Below, in pieces: positions 7,807 through 15,299 of a stretch of DNA of 26,707 nucleotides (position 1 is its first letter; every line of letters begins with the position of its first letter). The stretch comes from W11650 sp963545585. GTDB taxonomy: Bacteria; Bacillota; Clostridia; Lachnospirales; Vallitaleaceae. The DNA is taken from assembly GCA_963545585.1 (NCBI GenBank), contig CAUUKX010000020.1, positions 1 through 26,707 on the forward strand, written 5' to 3'. The notes below the pieces were generated by a model. The model ran no database searches. It saw nothing but the letters and a program-made list of their open reading frames with translations, and was not told the origin of the DNA. Both the position numbers and the translations under genes were made by a program.

Positions 7807-9334
7807 GACTTTGCTCTCCTTCCTGCACTTTTGCCCCCATCATCAACAGACCCAAGTTATTTTCATTGGCTTCCTGCGCCGGCATTTCCCCGGTAATCCG
7901 GCCTTCATGCATCACTAAAATCCGGTCCGACAAAGAAATAATTTCTTCCAGTTCGGCCGATACCAAAAGTACTCCCGCCCCTTCTTTTTTGGCTTTTTCC
8001 AAAGCGGAGCGAATAATTTCAATGGCTCCGACGTCAATCCCCCGCGTCGGCTGGGAAGCGACCAGCAGCTTTTTCTTCATTGATACTTCCCGGGCAACGA
8101 CTACTTTTTGGGCATTGCCGCCCGATAATGACGAGGCCGCCAGTTTATAGTCGGCCGGCCGAATGTCAAACTGCCCGACCAGCTGCCCGGCGTGTTCAGC
8201 CTGAGCCTGCTCATTTCTTAAAAGGCCTTTGGAAAAACGGGGTTGGTCAATTTCTACCGCCACCAGATTATCCTCTATGCTCATCTCCCGGTTCAGCCCG
8301 CGGACATTGCGGTCCTCGGGAATATGCGCCAAACCTGCCTGCCGCACTTCTTTGGGACTTTTATTCGTCACGTCCCGGCCGTTTAACAGCACCTGCCCTT
8401 TTTCCGTCCGGCGTAAGCCCGTAATCGCTTCAATCAGTTCCGATTGACCGTTGCCGTCAATACCGGCAATGCCGACAATTTCCCCTTCCTTTACGGACAA
8501 GGACAATCCTCTGATTTTAGAGGATTCCTTTTGGCTCGGCACCCAGACATCTTTGACTTCCAAAATCTTTTCGCCGGGCCGGCCATAATCCTTTTCAATA
8601 TTGAGGAAAACTTCGCGGCCAATCATATCCTTAGTCAGCGCCAGCGGATTGGTTTCTGCCTTCGGCACCGTCCGAATATAATTGCCCTGACGCATGACGC
8701 TGATCCGGTCGGAGATTTCCATGACTTCATTTAATTTATGCGAAATAAATACAATTGATTTTTTTTCTTCCTTTAAATTCTGGAGGATTTCAAACAGCTT
8801 TCTGGTTTCCTGCGGCGTCAGCACCGCCGTCGGCTCGTCTAAAATAATGACCTCCGCTCCCCGCATCAGTGTCTTGATAATCTCTACCCGCTGCGCTTCG
8901 CCGACGGAAATCTGACCCACCTTTTTATCCAGCTGAATCTCCATATTATACTGCTCAATATAACGCTTCACGTCTTTTCTGGCCCGGTCAAAGTCGATGG
9001 TAAAACCTTTTTTCGGCTCAAAGCCTAAAATAATATTTTCCAAAACCGTTAGATCGTTAACCAGCACAAACTCCTGATGCACCATGCCGATACCCAGCTG
9101 AATCGCCAGTCTCGGCTCCAGCTTCGGCATCATTTTGCCGCAAACGATAATTTCTCCGTCATCAATCGGATACATCCCGTACAGCAGCTTCATCATCGTT
9201 GACTTGCCGGCTCCGTTTTCTCCGATCAGAGAGTGAATTTCGCCTTTTTCCAGAGTAAACTCGCCATGCCGCACCGCCCGCACCTCACCGAACGATTTTA
9301 CAATATTATTCATTTCTACAATGTATTCGCTCAT
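7790..9334 (-). CDS. Nucleoside ABC transporter ATP-binding protein, two ABC domains (NupO/RbsA-like)
   Basis: A 514-aa tandem ATPase that powers the importer from the cytoplasmic face. Domain 1 has Walker A GENGAGKS at 38-45, Q87 in the Q-loop, an ISVGEAQRVEI signature at 142-152, Walker B VIILDEPTA at 162-170 and H199. Domain 2 is degenerate in the manner usual for this family: GIDGNGQSEL replaces Walker A at 291-300, LSGGNAQK is at 403-410, and Q428 replaces the catalytic glutamate in LLVASQPTRGID. Only domain 1 is therefore expected to hydrolyse ATP well. The frame is open to 9466, but the ATG at 9334 follows GAGGGAAAAG and starts the conserved N-terminus. A terminator-like hairpin and a repeat element lie between it and the binding-protein gene. 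Confidence 0.95.
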   Translation of the reverse strand: MSEYIVEMNNIVKSFGEVRAVRHGEFTLEKGEIHSLIGENGAGKSTMMKLLYGMYPIDDGEIIVCGKMMPKLEPRLAIQLGIGMVHQEFVLVNDLTVLENIILGFEPKKGFTIDFDRARKDVKRYIEQYNMEIQLDKKVGQISVGEAQRVEIIKTLMRGAEVIILDEPTAVLTPQETRKLFEILQNLKEEKKSIVFISHKLNEVMEISDRISVMRQGNYIRTVPKAETNPLALTKDMIGREVFLNIEKDYGRPGEKILEVKDVWVPSQKESSKIRGLSLSVKEGEIVGIAGIDGNGQSELIEAITGLRRTEKGQVLLNGRDVTNKSPKEVRQAGLAHIPEDRNVRGLNREMSIEDNLVAVEIDQPRFSKGLLRNEQAQAEHAGQLVGQFDIRPADYKLAASSLSGGNAQKVVVAREVSMKKKLLVASQPTRGIDVGAIEIIRSALEKAKKEGAGVLLVSAELEEIISLSDRILVMHEGRITGEMPAQEANENNLGLLMMGAKVQEGEQSHESIR

Positions 9335-9358
9335 CTTTTCCCTCATTTGCCGGTCGGG

Positions 9359-9444
9359 TTCAGACACACGGATATTTATGCTTACCGCCCATACTGATAA
9401 TTCACCGAAATATCGGCAGATTATCGGGAGCTTGCCTGAACTGT
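9359..9444. repeat. Intercistronic repeat with inverted ends, copy 2
   Basis: Related to 2492-2567 in the same orientation. It starts TTCAGACACACG (9359-9370, a diverged left end), has GATATTTATGCTTA at 9371-9384, and ends GCTTGCCTGAACTGT at 9430-9444. Like copy 1 it lies immediately upstream of the start of an operon gene, here the ATPase. The middle sequences differ between copies. Confidence 0.65.
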
Positions 9445-9471
9445 AACCTTTTCTCTTTTGTTCCAAAAAAT

Positions 9472-9529
9472 AAGCTGCCGCGCAGGATGACTTTACCGAC
9501 TGGTCGGTACCACCCCCGTGCGGCAGCTT
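9472..9529. terminator. Terminator-like hairpin between binding-protein and ATPase genes
   Basis: AAGCTGCCGCGC (9472-9483) pairs with 9518-9529 over 12 positions with one G-T wobble. An inner hairpin ACCGAC-TG-GTCGGT (9495-9508) sits in the loop. On the minus strand the stem is followed by A then six Ts, eleven bases past the lipoprotein stop codon. T-runs flank both sides, so it may work in both directions. Placed here, it would let the binding protein be made in excess over the membrane components through partial read-through. Confidence 0.8.
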
Positions 9530-9539
9530 TTTTTACGCT

Positions 9540-10649
9540 TTATTTCGGGCCAAAGCCTTCGTAATTTTGAACTTTAATTTCTCCGGAAATGATCTTTTGT
9601 TCCAGTTCCTTACACTTATCAACGATGTCCTGCGGGAACTTATCGCCCAGGGCTGCTTTGATTACCGAAAAATCGGTTAAGCTGACGCCGCCCTCTTTCA
9701 GGCTGAGATATTGGGTGCTGCCGCCTTCAAAGGTTCCCTTAACCACTGATTCAATAACCAGATAGCAGGCGTTGTCGACTCTTTTTACCATTGAGGTCAA
9801 AACATGGCCGGGCTGGTCATTATCCTGATTTAAGTCTACGCCGATGGCATAGCGTTTCGCTTCTTTGGCCGCTTCTAAAATACCCGAACCGGTACCGGAA
9901 GCAACGTTCATAACGATGTCTGCGCCTTGCTCATACTGTGCCAGTGTCAGTTCCTTGCCCTTTAACGGATCAATCCAGCTGCCGGCAAACGCCTGCAAAA
10001 TCTTAATGTCTGGATCAATATATTTGGCCCCCTGCTCATAGCCGATGTAAAAGTCATGCAGCACCGGAATGTCCATACCGCCGACCCAGCCGATAATTTT
10101 TTCTGAATTGACACCCTCAATATCCGTTTTTTGAGTAAACATTGCTGCCGCCGCGCCGGCTAAGAACGAGCCTTCGTTTTGAGCAAAACTAATGGACTCA
10201 ACCGTCGGCAGATCAACGGTCGTATCAATCACTGCGAACTTAACATTCGGGTAGTTCTCGGCATGCTCGGTAATATAGTCGGCAATATTGGACGAAGCAC
10301 CGATAACTAAATCATAGCCTTCCTCGCAGGCCGCTACCAGGTTTGCTTCCCATTCCTGGGCCGTTGTTCCTTCCAAGGATTTCAGCTCAATGCCAAAATC
10401 TGCTTTTGCTCTTTCCGCTCCGGCGTTACAGGAATCGTTATACGATTTGTCGCCCAGATTTCCAGTATAAACAATACATACTCTGATTTTCTTGCCTTCC
10501 TCGGTTTTGGTGGTTTCTTCTTTCTTTCCACTATCCGTCTGGCCACTGTCCGGCTTTCCGCTGTCCTTCTTCCCACTGTCCGCACTGCCGCATGCCGCCA
10601 AACTGAAACAGAGCAGACATGCCATCAACAAACTTAATACTTTCTTCAT
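9540..10649 (-). CDS. BMP-family nucleoside-binding lipoprotein
   Basis: A 369-aa lipid-anchored binding protein, the capture component of the ABC importer. The signal peptide is MKKVLSLLMACLLCFSLAAC with lipobox LAAC and C20 as the lipidated residue. A low-complexity SGKKDSG-type linker at about 22-52 tethers the domain to the membrane. The mature part starts with KIRVCIVYTGNLGDKSYND, the typical BMP opening, and contains VIGASSNIADY, GWVGGMDIPVLHDF and VMNVASGTGSGILEAAKE. Family members bind purine or pyrimidine nucleosides (PnrA/TmpC, BmpA types). First gene of the operon. The ATG follows AAAGGGG, about 55 bases after the predicted transcription start. Confidence 0.95.
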   Translation of the reverse strand: MKKVLSLLMACLLCFSLAACGSADSGKKDSGKPDSGQTDSGKKEETTKTEEGKKIRVCIVYTGNLGDKSYNDSCNAGAERAKADFGIELKSLEGTTAQEWEANLVAACEEGYDLVIGASSNIADYITEHAENYPNVKFAVIDTTVDLPTVESISFAQNEGSFLAGAAAAMFTQKTDIEGVNSEKIIGWVGGMDIPVLHDFYIGYEQGAKYIDPDIKILQAFAGSWIDPLKGKELTLAQYEQGADIVMNVASGTGSGILEAAKEAKRYAIGVDLNQDNDQPGHVLTSMVKRVDNACYLVIESVVKGTFEGGSTQYLSLKEGGVSLTDFSVIKAALGDKFPQDIVDKCKELEQKIISGEIKVQNYEGFGPK

Positions 10650-10712
10650 TTGCTTCCCCTTTCTTTTTTGCTTAGGAAAATATTTTCCTATAACTTTTTC
10701 TTTATCGCTTTT

Positions 10713-10741
10713 ATCTTAACCCTTCCCTTGGTTTTTGTCAA
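10713..10741 (-). promoter_or_regulatory. Promoter of the nucleoside operon
   Basis: On the minus strand a perfect -35 TTGACA (10736-10741) is followed after exactly 17 bases by TAAGAT (10713-10718). The predicted start is near 10706, giving a leader of about 55 bases to the lipoprotein ATG, too short for a typical large riboswitch. The 8-mer GATAAAAG overlaps the -10 box (10708-10715) and recurs at the divergent promoter. Confidence 0.75.
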
Positions 10742-10832
10742 TATCTCTTTGCTTTTTTGTCTATTTTTTGATTATTTTCTAACTATTTTTATGCAAAATG
10801 ACGAGTCGAAAGCTTCCACCTGCGGAAAGACC

Positions 10833-10861
10833 TTTACTTTTGGTGGTAATTAGGTTATGAT
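10833..10861 (+). promoter_or_regulatory. Promoter of the LacI-kinase fusion gene
   Basis: TTTACT (10833-10838), a 17-base spacer and TATGAT (10856-10861) form a good vegetative-type promoter, about 50 bases before the gene start. GATAAAAG overlaps its -10 box (10859-10866), as at the divergent promoter. Weak inverted repeat TTCC-N6-GGAA is nearby at about 10814-10827. I see no clear long CG-centred palindrome of classical LacI operator type. Confidence 0.65.
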
Positions 10862-10918
10862 AAAAGTATTACAGGGAAAAATCAAGGATAAAAAACCAGA
10901 AAATGAGAGGGATTGGAT

Positions 10919-12823
10919 ATGAATATAAAGGATATTGCCAAACTGGCCGGTGTTTCGGTTTCAACCGTTTCCAAGGTCATGAATCAAAAAGACGGCAGCA
11001 TCAGTCAGGAAACCAGAGAAAAAGTATTAAGGATTGCCAAGGAGTATAATTATGCGCCTTATTCCTTTCTGCCAGCAACCGCTAAGAGCTTCCTGATTGG
11101 CGTATTGCTGCGCTCCCAGAAAAGTCTGTCTAAAACTCTAAGCGGCATTTTGGCCATCGCCCACGAGCATGGCTACCAACTACTTTTAGCCGAGTCCGGC
11201 GGCGACCCGGCCGAAGAACAGAAAGCGCTGGCCGGTTTCGGCAAAAACAAGGCCGATGCTGTCTTATGGGAAATGGCCGCCGAAAACAGCTTAGACTTTG
11301 CTCCCGAACTGGAAAAGCTGAAAATCCCTTACTTACTTTTCAATTCCCCGACTGCCTCATCGGAAAACATTGATTATCAGGCTTTCGGCTATCAGGCCAC
11401 GCAAGCCTTAATCGCCTGTCATCATCGGGACATTGCCTGCCTGCTGCTATCCGGCGCCAGAACCGAGGATTTTTTTAACGGCTATAAGAAATGCTTATTT
11501 GACCGGCAAATTCCACTGCGCGAGGATTTGGTTTTTAATGAGCAAAGCTTACCGCTGCTGCTGCATAAAATCAGTAGCCGGGCGGTTAGCGCCGTAGTTT
11601 CTTCCCATTATGCCGCCGCCGCCGAGCTTTATGCCCACAGCCTGGCCCAGCATTATCAAATCCCCTGGGACTTCTCCCTGCTTTCCCTGCGGGATGATAT
11701 CCGGCCGGAGGACAGTTTTCCCGATATTTCCGCTTTTTCGATTTCCCGTTACGACTATGGCCGGTTTTTAGGGCAAAAGCTTCTGCACCGCCTGGAAAAC
11801 CTGCCGCTGCCTATGGAGCATTTTCAATCCGAATATGTTTTAAGCAGCCGAACCACCATTGATGTGCCGCATTTTATGCACAGCCAAAAGATCTTAGCTG
11901 TCGGCAGCACCAATTTGGATATTTATTTAAAGGTACCGCAGCTGCCGACCTCCGGCAAAGCCATCCTCACCACCCAGTCCTCCCTGTACGCCGGCGGCAA
12001 AGCAACCAATGAAGCCATCGGTGCGGCCAAGCTGGGACACCGGGCAGCCATCATCAGCGCCGTCGGCAGCCAATCGGAAGCGGATATCATTTACGACGCT
12101 TTGCAGCAGCATGCCGTCAATACCGACGGCTTAAAACGGAGCTCGCAGTTTTCTACCGGCAAAGCCTATATTTTTGTTGAGCCCAAAGGCGAATCCACGA
12201 TTACGATTTTATCCGGCGCTAATGACAGCCTGTCGCCGGCTGATTTATTGCAAAAAGAATATTTATTTGAAAATACCGCCTATTGCTTAGTCAGCACCGA
12301 AATCCCCATGCCGGCGGTCGAAACCGCTTGCCAGCTGATGCGTAAACACGGCGGCAAAACGATTTTAAAACCGTCATCCTGTAATTATTTAAGTCCTGAG
12401 TTGCTGAGCAGCGTTGATATTTTAGTCTTAAACGCAAAAGAATTGTCTGAGATTTGTCCGGGCGACCGCCCGATTGAAGAAAAGGCCGCTTTCTTTTACC
12501 GGCAGGGCGCAGCTATCGTCATTGTCACACTGGGGGCGGAAGGCTGTTATGTCCTGTCGGAAGAACTAAACGAACGCTTTCCGGCCAAAAGTTTTCCTTC
12601 AATTGATAATACTGGCGCAGGCGATGCCTTTATTTCCGCTCTGGCTTCATATCTGCTGTATGGCTTTGACTTAAAAAAAGCAGTTGCCATTGCCGGCTAT
12701 GCCGCCGGATTCTGTATTTCCCGGGAAGGCGTCGTGCCGTCACTGGTCGATAAAAACACCTTGGAAGCGTATATTCACCAGCAGGAGCCGAATCTGCTGG
12801 TCAGAAGCGACCGCCCTTATTGA
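10919..12823 (+). CDS. LacI-type transcription regulator fused to a PfkB sugar kinase
   Basis: A 634-aa protein with three parts. Residues 1-50 form a LacI helix-turn-helix (IKDIAKLAGVSVSTVSKVMN). Residues about 57-315 form a periplasmic-binding-protein-like sensor domain with GYQLLLAESGGDPAEEQ, ending in the family's typical SSRTTID. Residues about 323-620 form a complete ribokinase-type domain starting KILAVGSTNLDIYLKVP, with AGGKATNEA at 358-366 and catalytic signature DNTGAGDAF at 563-571 (D569 base). All kinase motifs are intact, so it is probably active. A TTG at 10913 is in frame, but the ATG at 10919 has GAGAGG at ideal spacing. It is divergent from the nucleoside operon and probably controls it. 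Its sugar may be ribose or a nucleoside. Its 3' end overlaps the convergent MATE gene by 7 bases. Confidence 0.92.
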   Translation: MNIKDIAKLAGVSVSTVSKVMNQKDGSISQETREKVLRIAKEYNYAPYSFLPATAKSFLIGVLLRSQKSLSKTLSGILAIAHEHGYQLLLAESGGDPAEEQKALAGFGKNKADAVLWEMAAENSLDFAPELEKLKIPYLLFNSPTASSENIDYQAFGYQATQALIACHHRDIACLLLSGARTEDFFNGYKKCLFDRQIPLREDLVFNEQSLPLLLHKISSRAVSAVVSSHYAAAAELYAHSLAQHYQIPWDFSLLSLRDDIRPEDSFPDISAFSISRYDYGRFLGQKLLHRLENLPLPMEHFQSEYVLSSRTTIDVPHFMHSQKILAVGSTNLDIYLKVPQLPTSGKAILTTQSSLYAGGKATNEAIGAAKLGHRAAIISAVGSQSEADIIYDALQQHAVNTDGLKRSSQFSTGKAYIFVEPKGESTITILSGANDSLSPADLLQKEYLFENTAYCLVSTEIPMPAVETACQLMRKHGGKTILKPSSCNYLSPELLSSVDILVLNAKELSEICPGDRPIEEKAAFFYRQGAAIVIVTLGAEGCYVLSEELNERFPAKSFPSIDNTGAGDAFISALASYLLYGFDLKKAVAIAGYAAGFCISREGVVPSLVDKNTLEAYIHQQEPNLLVRSDRPY

Positions 12824-14163
12824 TGAGTAAGCCGCCGAGCCACCCGGCCATAAAAAACAAGCAGCAGCACCGCCGTCAGCGCCCATGATACCGGAAAACA
12901 CAGCATAACCGTCATAAAGCTGCGATACCGCGGCAATACCAAATAAATCCACAAGATTCGACTGGCACAGGTGCCGATCAAAGTCAAAATCATCGGCCCC
13001 GCCGTTTCGCCAGTTCCCTGAATCGCTCCTGGCAGGATACAGCCAAAGATATATAAAAAGTAAAGCGGTGCAAACAAATGAATAATCTGCGACATAATGC
13101 TGATTACTTCGGCATCGTCTACCAGCGCATAGCCAAGCGGAATATGCCAGAAATAAAGAATTGTGCTAATCGTCAAAACCAGACCGGCCGCCAGCAGCAG
13201 TGCCGCCCGCACCCCCTGTCGCACCCGCCGGTACTGTCCGGCTCCATAGTTTTGGGCAACAAAAGTTGAAATCGCCAGATAAAAAGCGTCCGACAGCGAC
13301 CAAATCAAAAAGTCCAGCTTGCCGCAGACCGACCAGGCGGCAATACAACTAACGCCAAAGGTGTTGATGGCCGACTGGATAACAATATTGGCCAATGGAT
13401 AGACAATCGCCTGAATTCCGATCGGCAGGCCAAGCGTTACGATTTTGCGCAGATATTTTGCGGTAAACCGAAGCTGGGCCAAACGGAGTTTACAAGGCAG
13501 GTCGGTTTTCATTAAAAAAGCCACGATCAGCCCCGCACAAACAATTTGTGCAAGCAGGGTGGCCACCGCCGCACCAGTTACTCCCCAGTCAAAAACAGCC
13601 ACAAACAGCAGGTCTAAACCAACATTTAAAATAGTAGCTAAAATCAAAAAATAAAACGGCGTCTTGGAATCGCCCAGCGCCCTGAGAATTCCGGCAACAA
13701 CATTATATAGCATGGAAAATGCCATTCCGCCGAAATAAATCAGGACATAGGTCAGTGCCGCCTTTTCAATCTCTGCCGGTACTTCAATCAGCTGAACAAA
13801 AAACGGAGCAGTCAAACCAGCTCCGACCGACAGCAAGGCACCGCCCCAAAAAGCAAAAAGCACCGCCGTATGACTGGCGGCGGAAATGCGGTCCAGCTTT
13901 CGCCCTCCGAAATATTGAGAAATAATGATGGCCGCACCGGAAGCCAGGCCAGTAAAGAAATTAACCGGCAGTTTTGTCAAAAAATAAACCGATTCTAAGG
14001 CCGCCAGCCCGTCCCGACCGGAAAAACGGCCGACGATTACCGCATCAGCAATCGTATAAAAGGACTGAAAAACAGTTCCCCAAAAAATCGGCAAAACAAA
14101 GAGCAACATTTTTTGCCAAATATTGCCGGTTGTTAAGTTTTGTGCCTGTTCTGATAATTTCAT
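12817..14163 (-). CDS. MATE-family multidrug/cation antiporter
   Basis: A 448-aa membrane exporter with about twelve hydrophobic helices in two related halves. The start MKLSEQAQNLTTGNIWQKMLLFVLPIFWG and FQSFYTIADAVIVGRFSG are classic for the DinF/NorM-like MATE group in Firmicutes, and the second half repeats the pattern at GLPIGIQAIVYPLANIVIQSAIN. These proteins use sodium or proton gradients to export drugs or metabolites; the substrate cannot be inferred. The ATG follows AGAGGGATACG. It is transcribed toward the LacI-kinase gene and the coding regions overlap by 7 bases, leaving no room for a separate terminator between them. Confidence 0.93.
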   Translation of the reverse strand: MKLSEQAQNLTTGNIWQKMLLFVLPIFWGTVFQSFYTIADAVIVGRFSGRDGLAALESVYFLTKLPVNFFTGLASGAAIIISQYFGGRKLDRISAASHTAVLFAFWGGALLSVGAGLTAPFFVQLIEVPAEIEKAALTYVLIYFGGMAFSMLYNVVAGILRALGDSKTPFYFLILATILNVGLDLLFVAVFDWGVTGAAVATLLAQIVCAGLIVAFLMKTDLPCKLRLAQLRFTAKYLRKIVTLGLPIGIQAIVYPLANIVIQSAINTFGVSCIAAWSVCGKLDFLIWSLSDAFYLAISTFVAQNYGAGQYRRVRQGVRAALLLAAGLVLTISTILYFWHIPLGYALVDDAEVISIMSQIIHLFAPLYFLYIFGCILPGAIQGTGETAGPMILTLIGTCASRILWIYLVLPRYRSFMTVMLCFPVSWALTAVLLLVFYGRVARRLTHQ

Positions 14164-14228
14164 CGTATCCCTCTAAACCATTTTCTAACCCGGCCTTATC
14201 TTTCTGCTGCTGCAAAGCAAAGCCCCGG

Positions 14229-14695
14229 TTACAACTCTGCAATCTGCTCGGCCGTCAATCCGGTAATCTCTCGAATCGTTTCGGCATCAAAGTTTTTCGC
14301 TTTCATATTTTTAGCTGTTTGCAGCTTGCCACGTTTTTCTCCTCGTTTTTCTCCTCGTTTTTCTCCTCGCTTTTCTCCTCGCTTTTCACCAATCAGGATA
14401 CCCTCTGCCCGTCCCTTATCCACGCCTGCTTCCCACAATGTCGCCCGGTCGGACGCATAGCGAACGGCAGCCTCGTAGTTCCATCGTTCTTTCTTATCTG
14501 CATAAAACTGATTCATGACTTCATTGGCATATTGCATAACTATGTTCCTCCTCCCTAATTCTTCCCTGACCGCTTTGTCATCGGTTTGAATAACAACTTC
14601 TTAAACGCATAATCATTGCGGGCGGTAAAACGCATATTGTCAGGGCTTTCAATAACCGTCCGGGTTTCATCAATTTTTCCCTTATTCTCAGGCAT
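14229..14695 (-). pseudogene. Rpn/PD-(D/E)XK nuclease-transposase family gene with internal deletion
   Basis: Two pieces of one gene type lie in order. The first frame (14555-14695, ATG after AAGGAG) encodes a 46-aa N-terminus with FTARNDYAFKKLL, typical of Rpn-like recombination-promoting nucleases, then stops at TAG. The second frame (14229-14537, 102 aa, preceded by GGGAGGAGG) starts MQYANEVMNQFYADKKERW and ends with LQTAKNMKAKNFDAETI, the usual family C-terminus. The catalytic middle, expected to span roughly 150-200 residues, is absent. The C-terminal piece carries GEKR repeats. It is best read as a decayed gene, though the C-terminal piece has its own ribosome binding site and may still be translated. 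Confidence 0.8.
14334..14390. repeat. 12-bp tandem repeat inside the nuclease relic
   Basis: Units TTTTTCTCCTCG at 14334, 14346 and 14358, then CTTTTCTCCTCG at 14370 and a partial fifth unit from 14382. In frame they encode repeated GEKR on the minus strand, a charged helical stretch common in this nuclease family. Confidence 0.85.
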
Positions 14696-15299
14696 CTTCT
14701 TCTCCTTTTATTATATAAGATAATCTTCGGTTTTTCAATTCTTATCTTAGCAAAAATGAAAGTCGTCTCTAGCACATACTCAAAATCGGACATATTTAGA
14801 TACCCCAAAAGTATGTGCGAAGTTTGCCTCGGCGAGCGAACAGTCGATTTCGAGAGGTCGAGCACACACTCAGTCTTTGAGTTTTGCCAATAAAGCACCG
14901 GTGTGTGCGGGACTCGGTCTCGGCGAGTAAAAAGTCTACACCGAAGAGCAAGAAATGTCGTCAGGCATTTCTTGCCGACAGCAACGTTAGTAGTTCAAAG
15001 CAGCCGATACCTTTCCGATGACCGAGCAGTACGAATACGAAGTATTTGCGTTCGACTGTCATATGAAAAAGCAATACAGAGAAAGATGGCAACAAGCAAA
15101 CCGCTAATTGTGGAAAATGATTAAAATCTAATTAGAAATAAGTTAAAAAAGGCATAGACAACGAAAACCTGTAAAATAAATTATCCCATTACTATAAAAG
15201 GTGAGAGTGCTAACGCCATCTCACCTTGAAAGTTGATTTTATTCTTTAAATTGTACTAATGCCATTTGACAAAGAATCTGACAATAAAAGTCTTTCCTT
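14696..15299. other. Gene-poor, hairpin-rich stretch
   Basis: No convincing gene lies here. Perfect or near-perfect inverted repeats are at 14716-14723/14742-14749 (TAAGATAA/TTATCTTA), 14772-14780/14810-14818 (GCACATACT/AGTATGTGC), 14862-14870/14900-14908, 14948-14957/14966-14975 (GCAAGAAATG/CATTTCTTGC) and 15027-15035/15051-15058. The second and third belong to a roughly 90-bp imperfect tandem module, each followed by CTCGGCGAG. A 29-codon plus-strand frame at 15018-15107 reads MTEQYEYEVFAFDCHMKKQY and onward, looks protein-like, but has no ribosome binding site. It could be a decayed mobile element, a gene relic or an RNA gene. Confidence 0.5.
15200..15229 (-). terminator. Terminator of the TSUP gene
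   Basis: AAGGTGAGA and its complement TCTCACCTT form a hairpin around CTAACG-type loop sequence. On the minus strand it is followed by TTTTATAG, about 70 bases beyond the TSUP stop codon. Confidence 0.7.

Noticed and set aside
9335..9466. N-terminal extension of the ABC ATPase gene
   Set aside because: It would translate the repeat element; the ATG at 9334 has a good site and begins the conserved domain.
10814..10827. TTCC-N6-GGAA as a LacI-family operator
   Set aside because: The arms are only four bases and lack the usual CG-centred symmetry.
10650..10918. A riboswitch in the leader of the nucleoside operon
   Set aside because: The predicted leader is only about 55 bases, and no purine-riboswitch-like three-way junction or other known core is visible.
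14578..14898. A 106-codon minus-strand frame
   Set aside because: It overlaps the Rpn N-terminal fragment in another frame, has no ribosome binding site and shows no family features; the hairpins explain the sequence better.
14770..14980. A possible CRISPR array or tRNA-like gene
   Set aside because: There are inverted repeats and one doubled module, but no regular direct repeats with spacers and no cloverleaf or CCA end.
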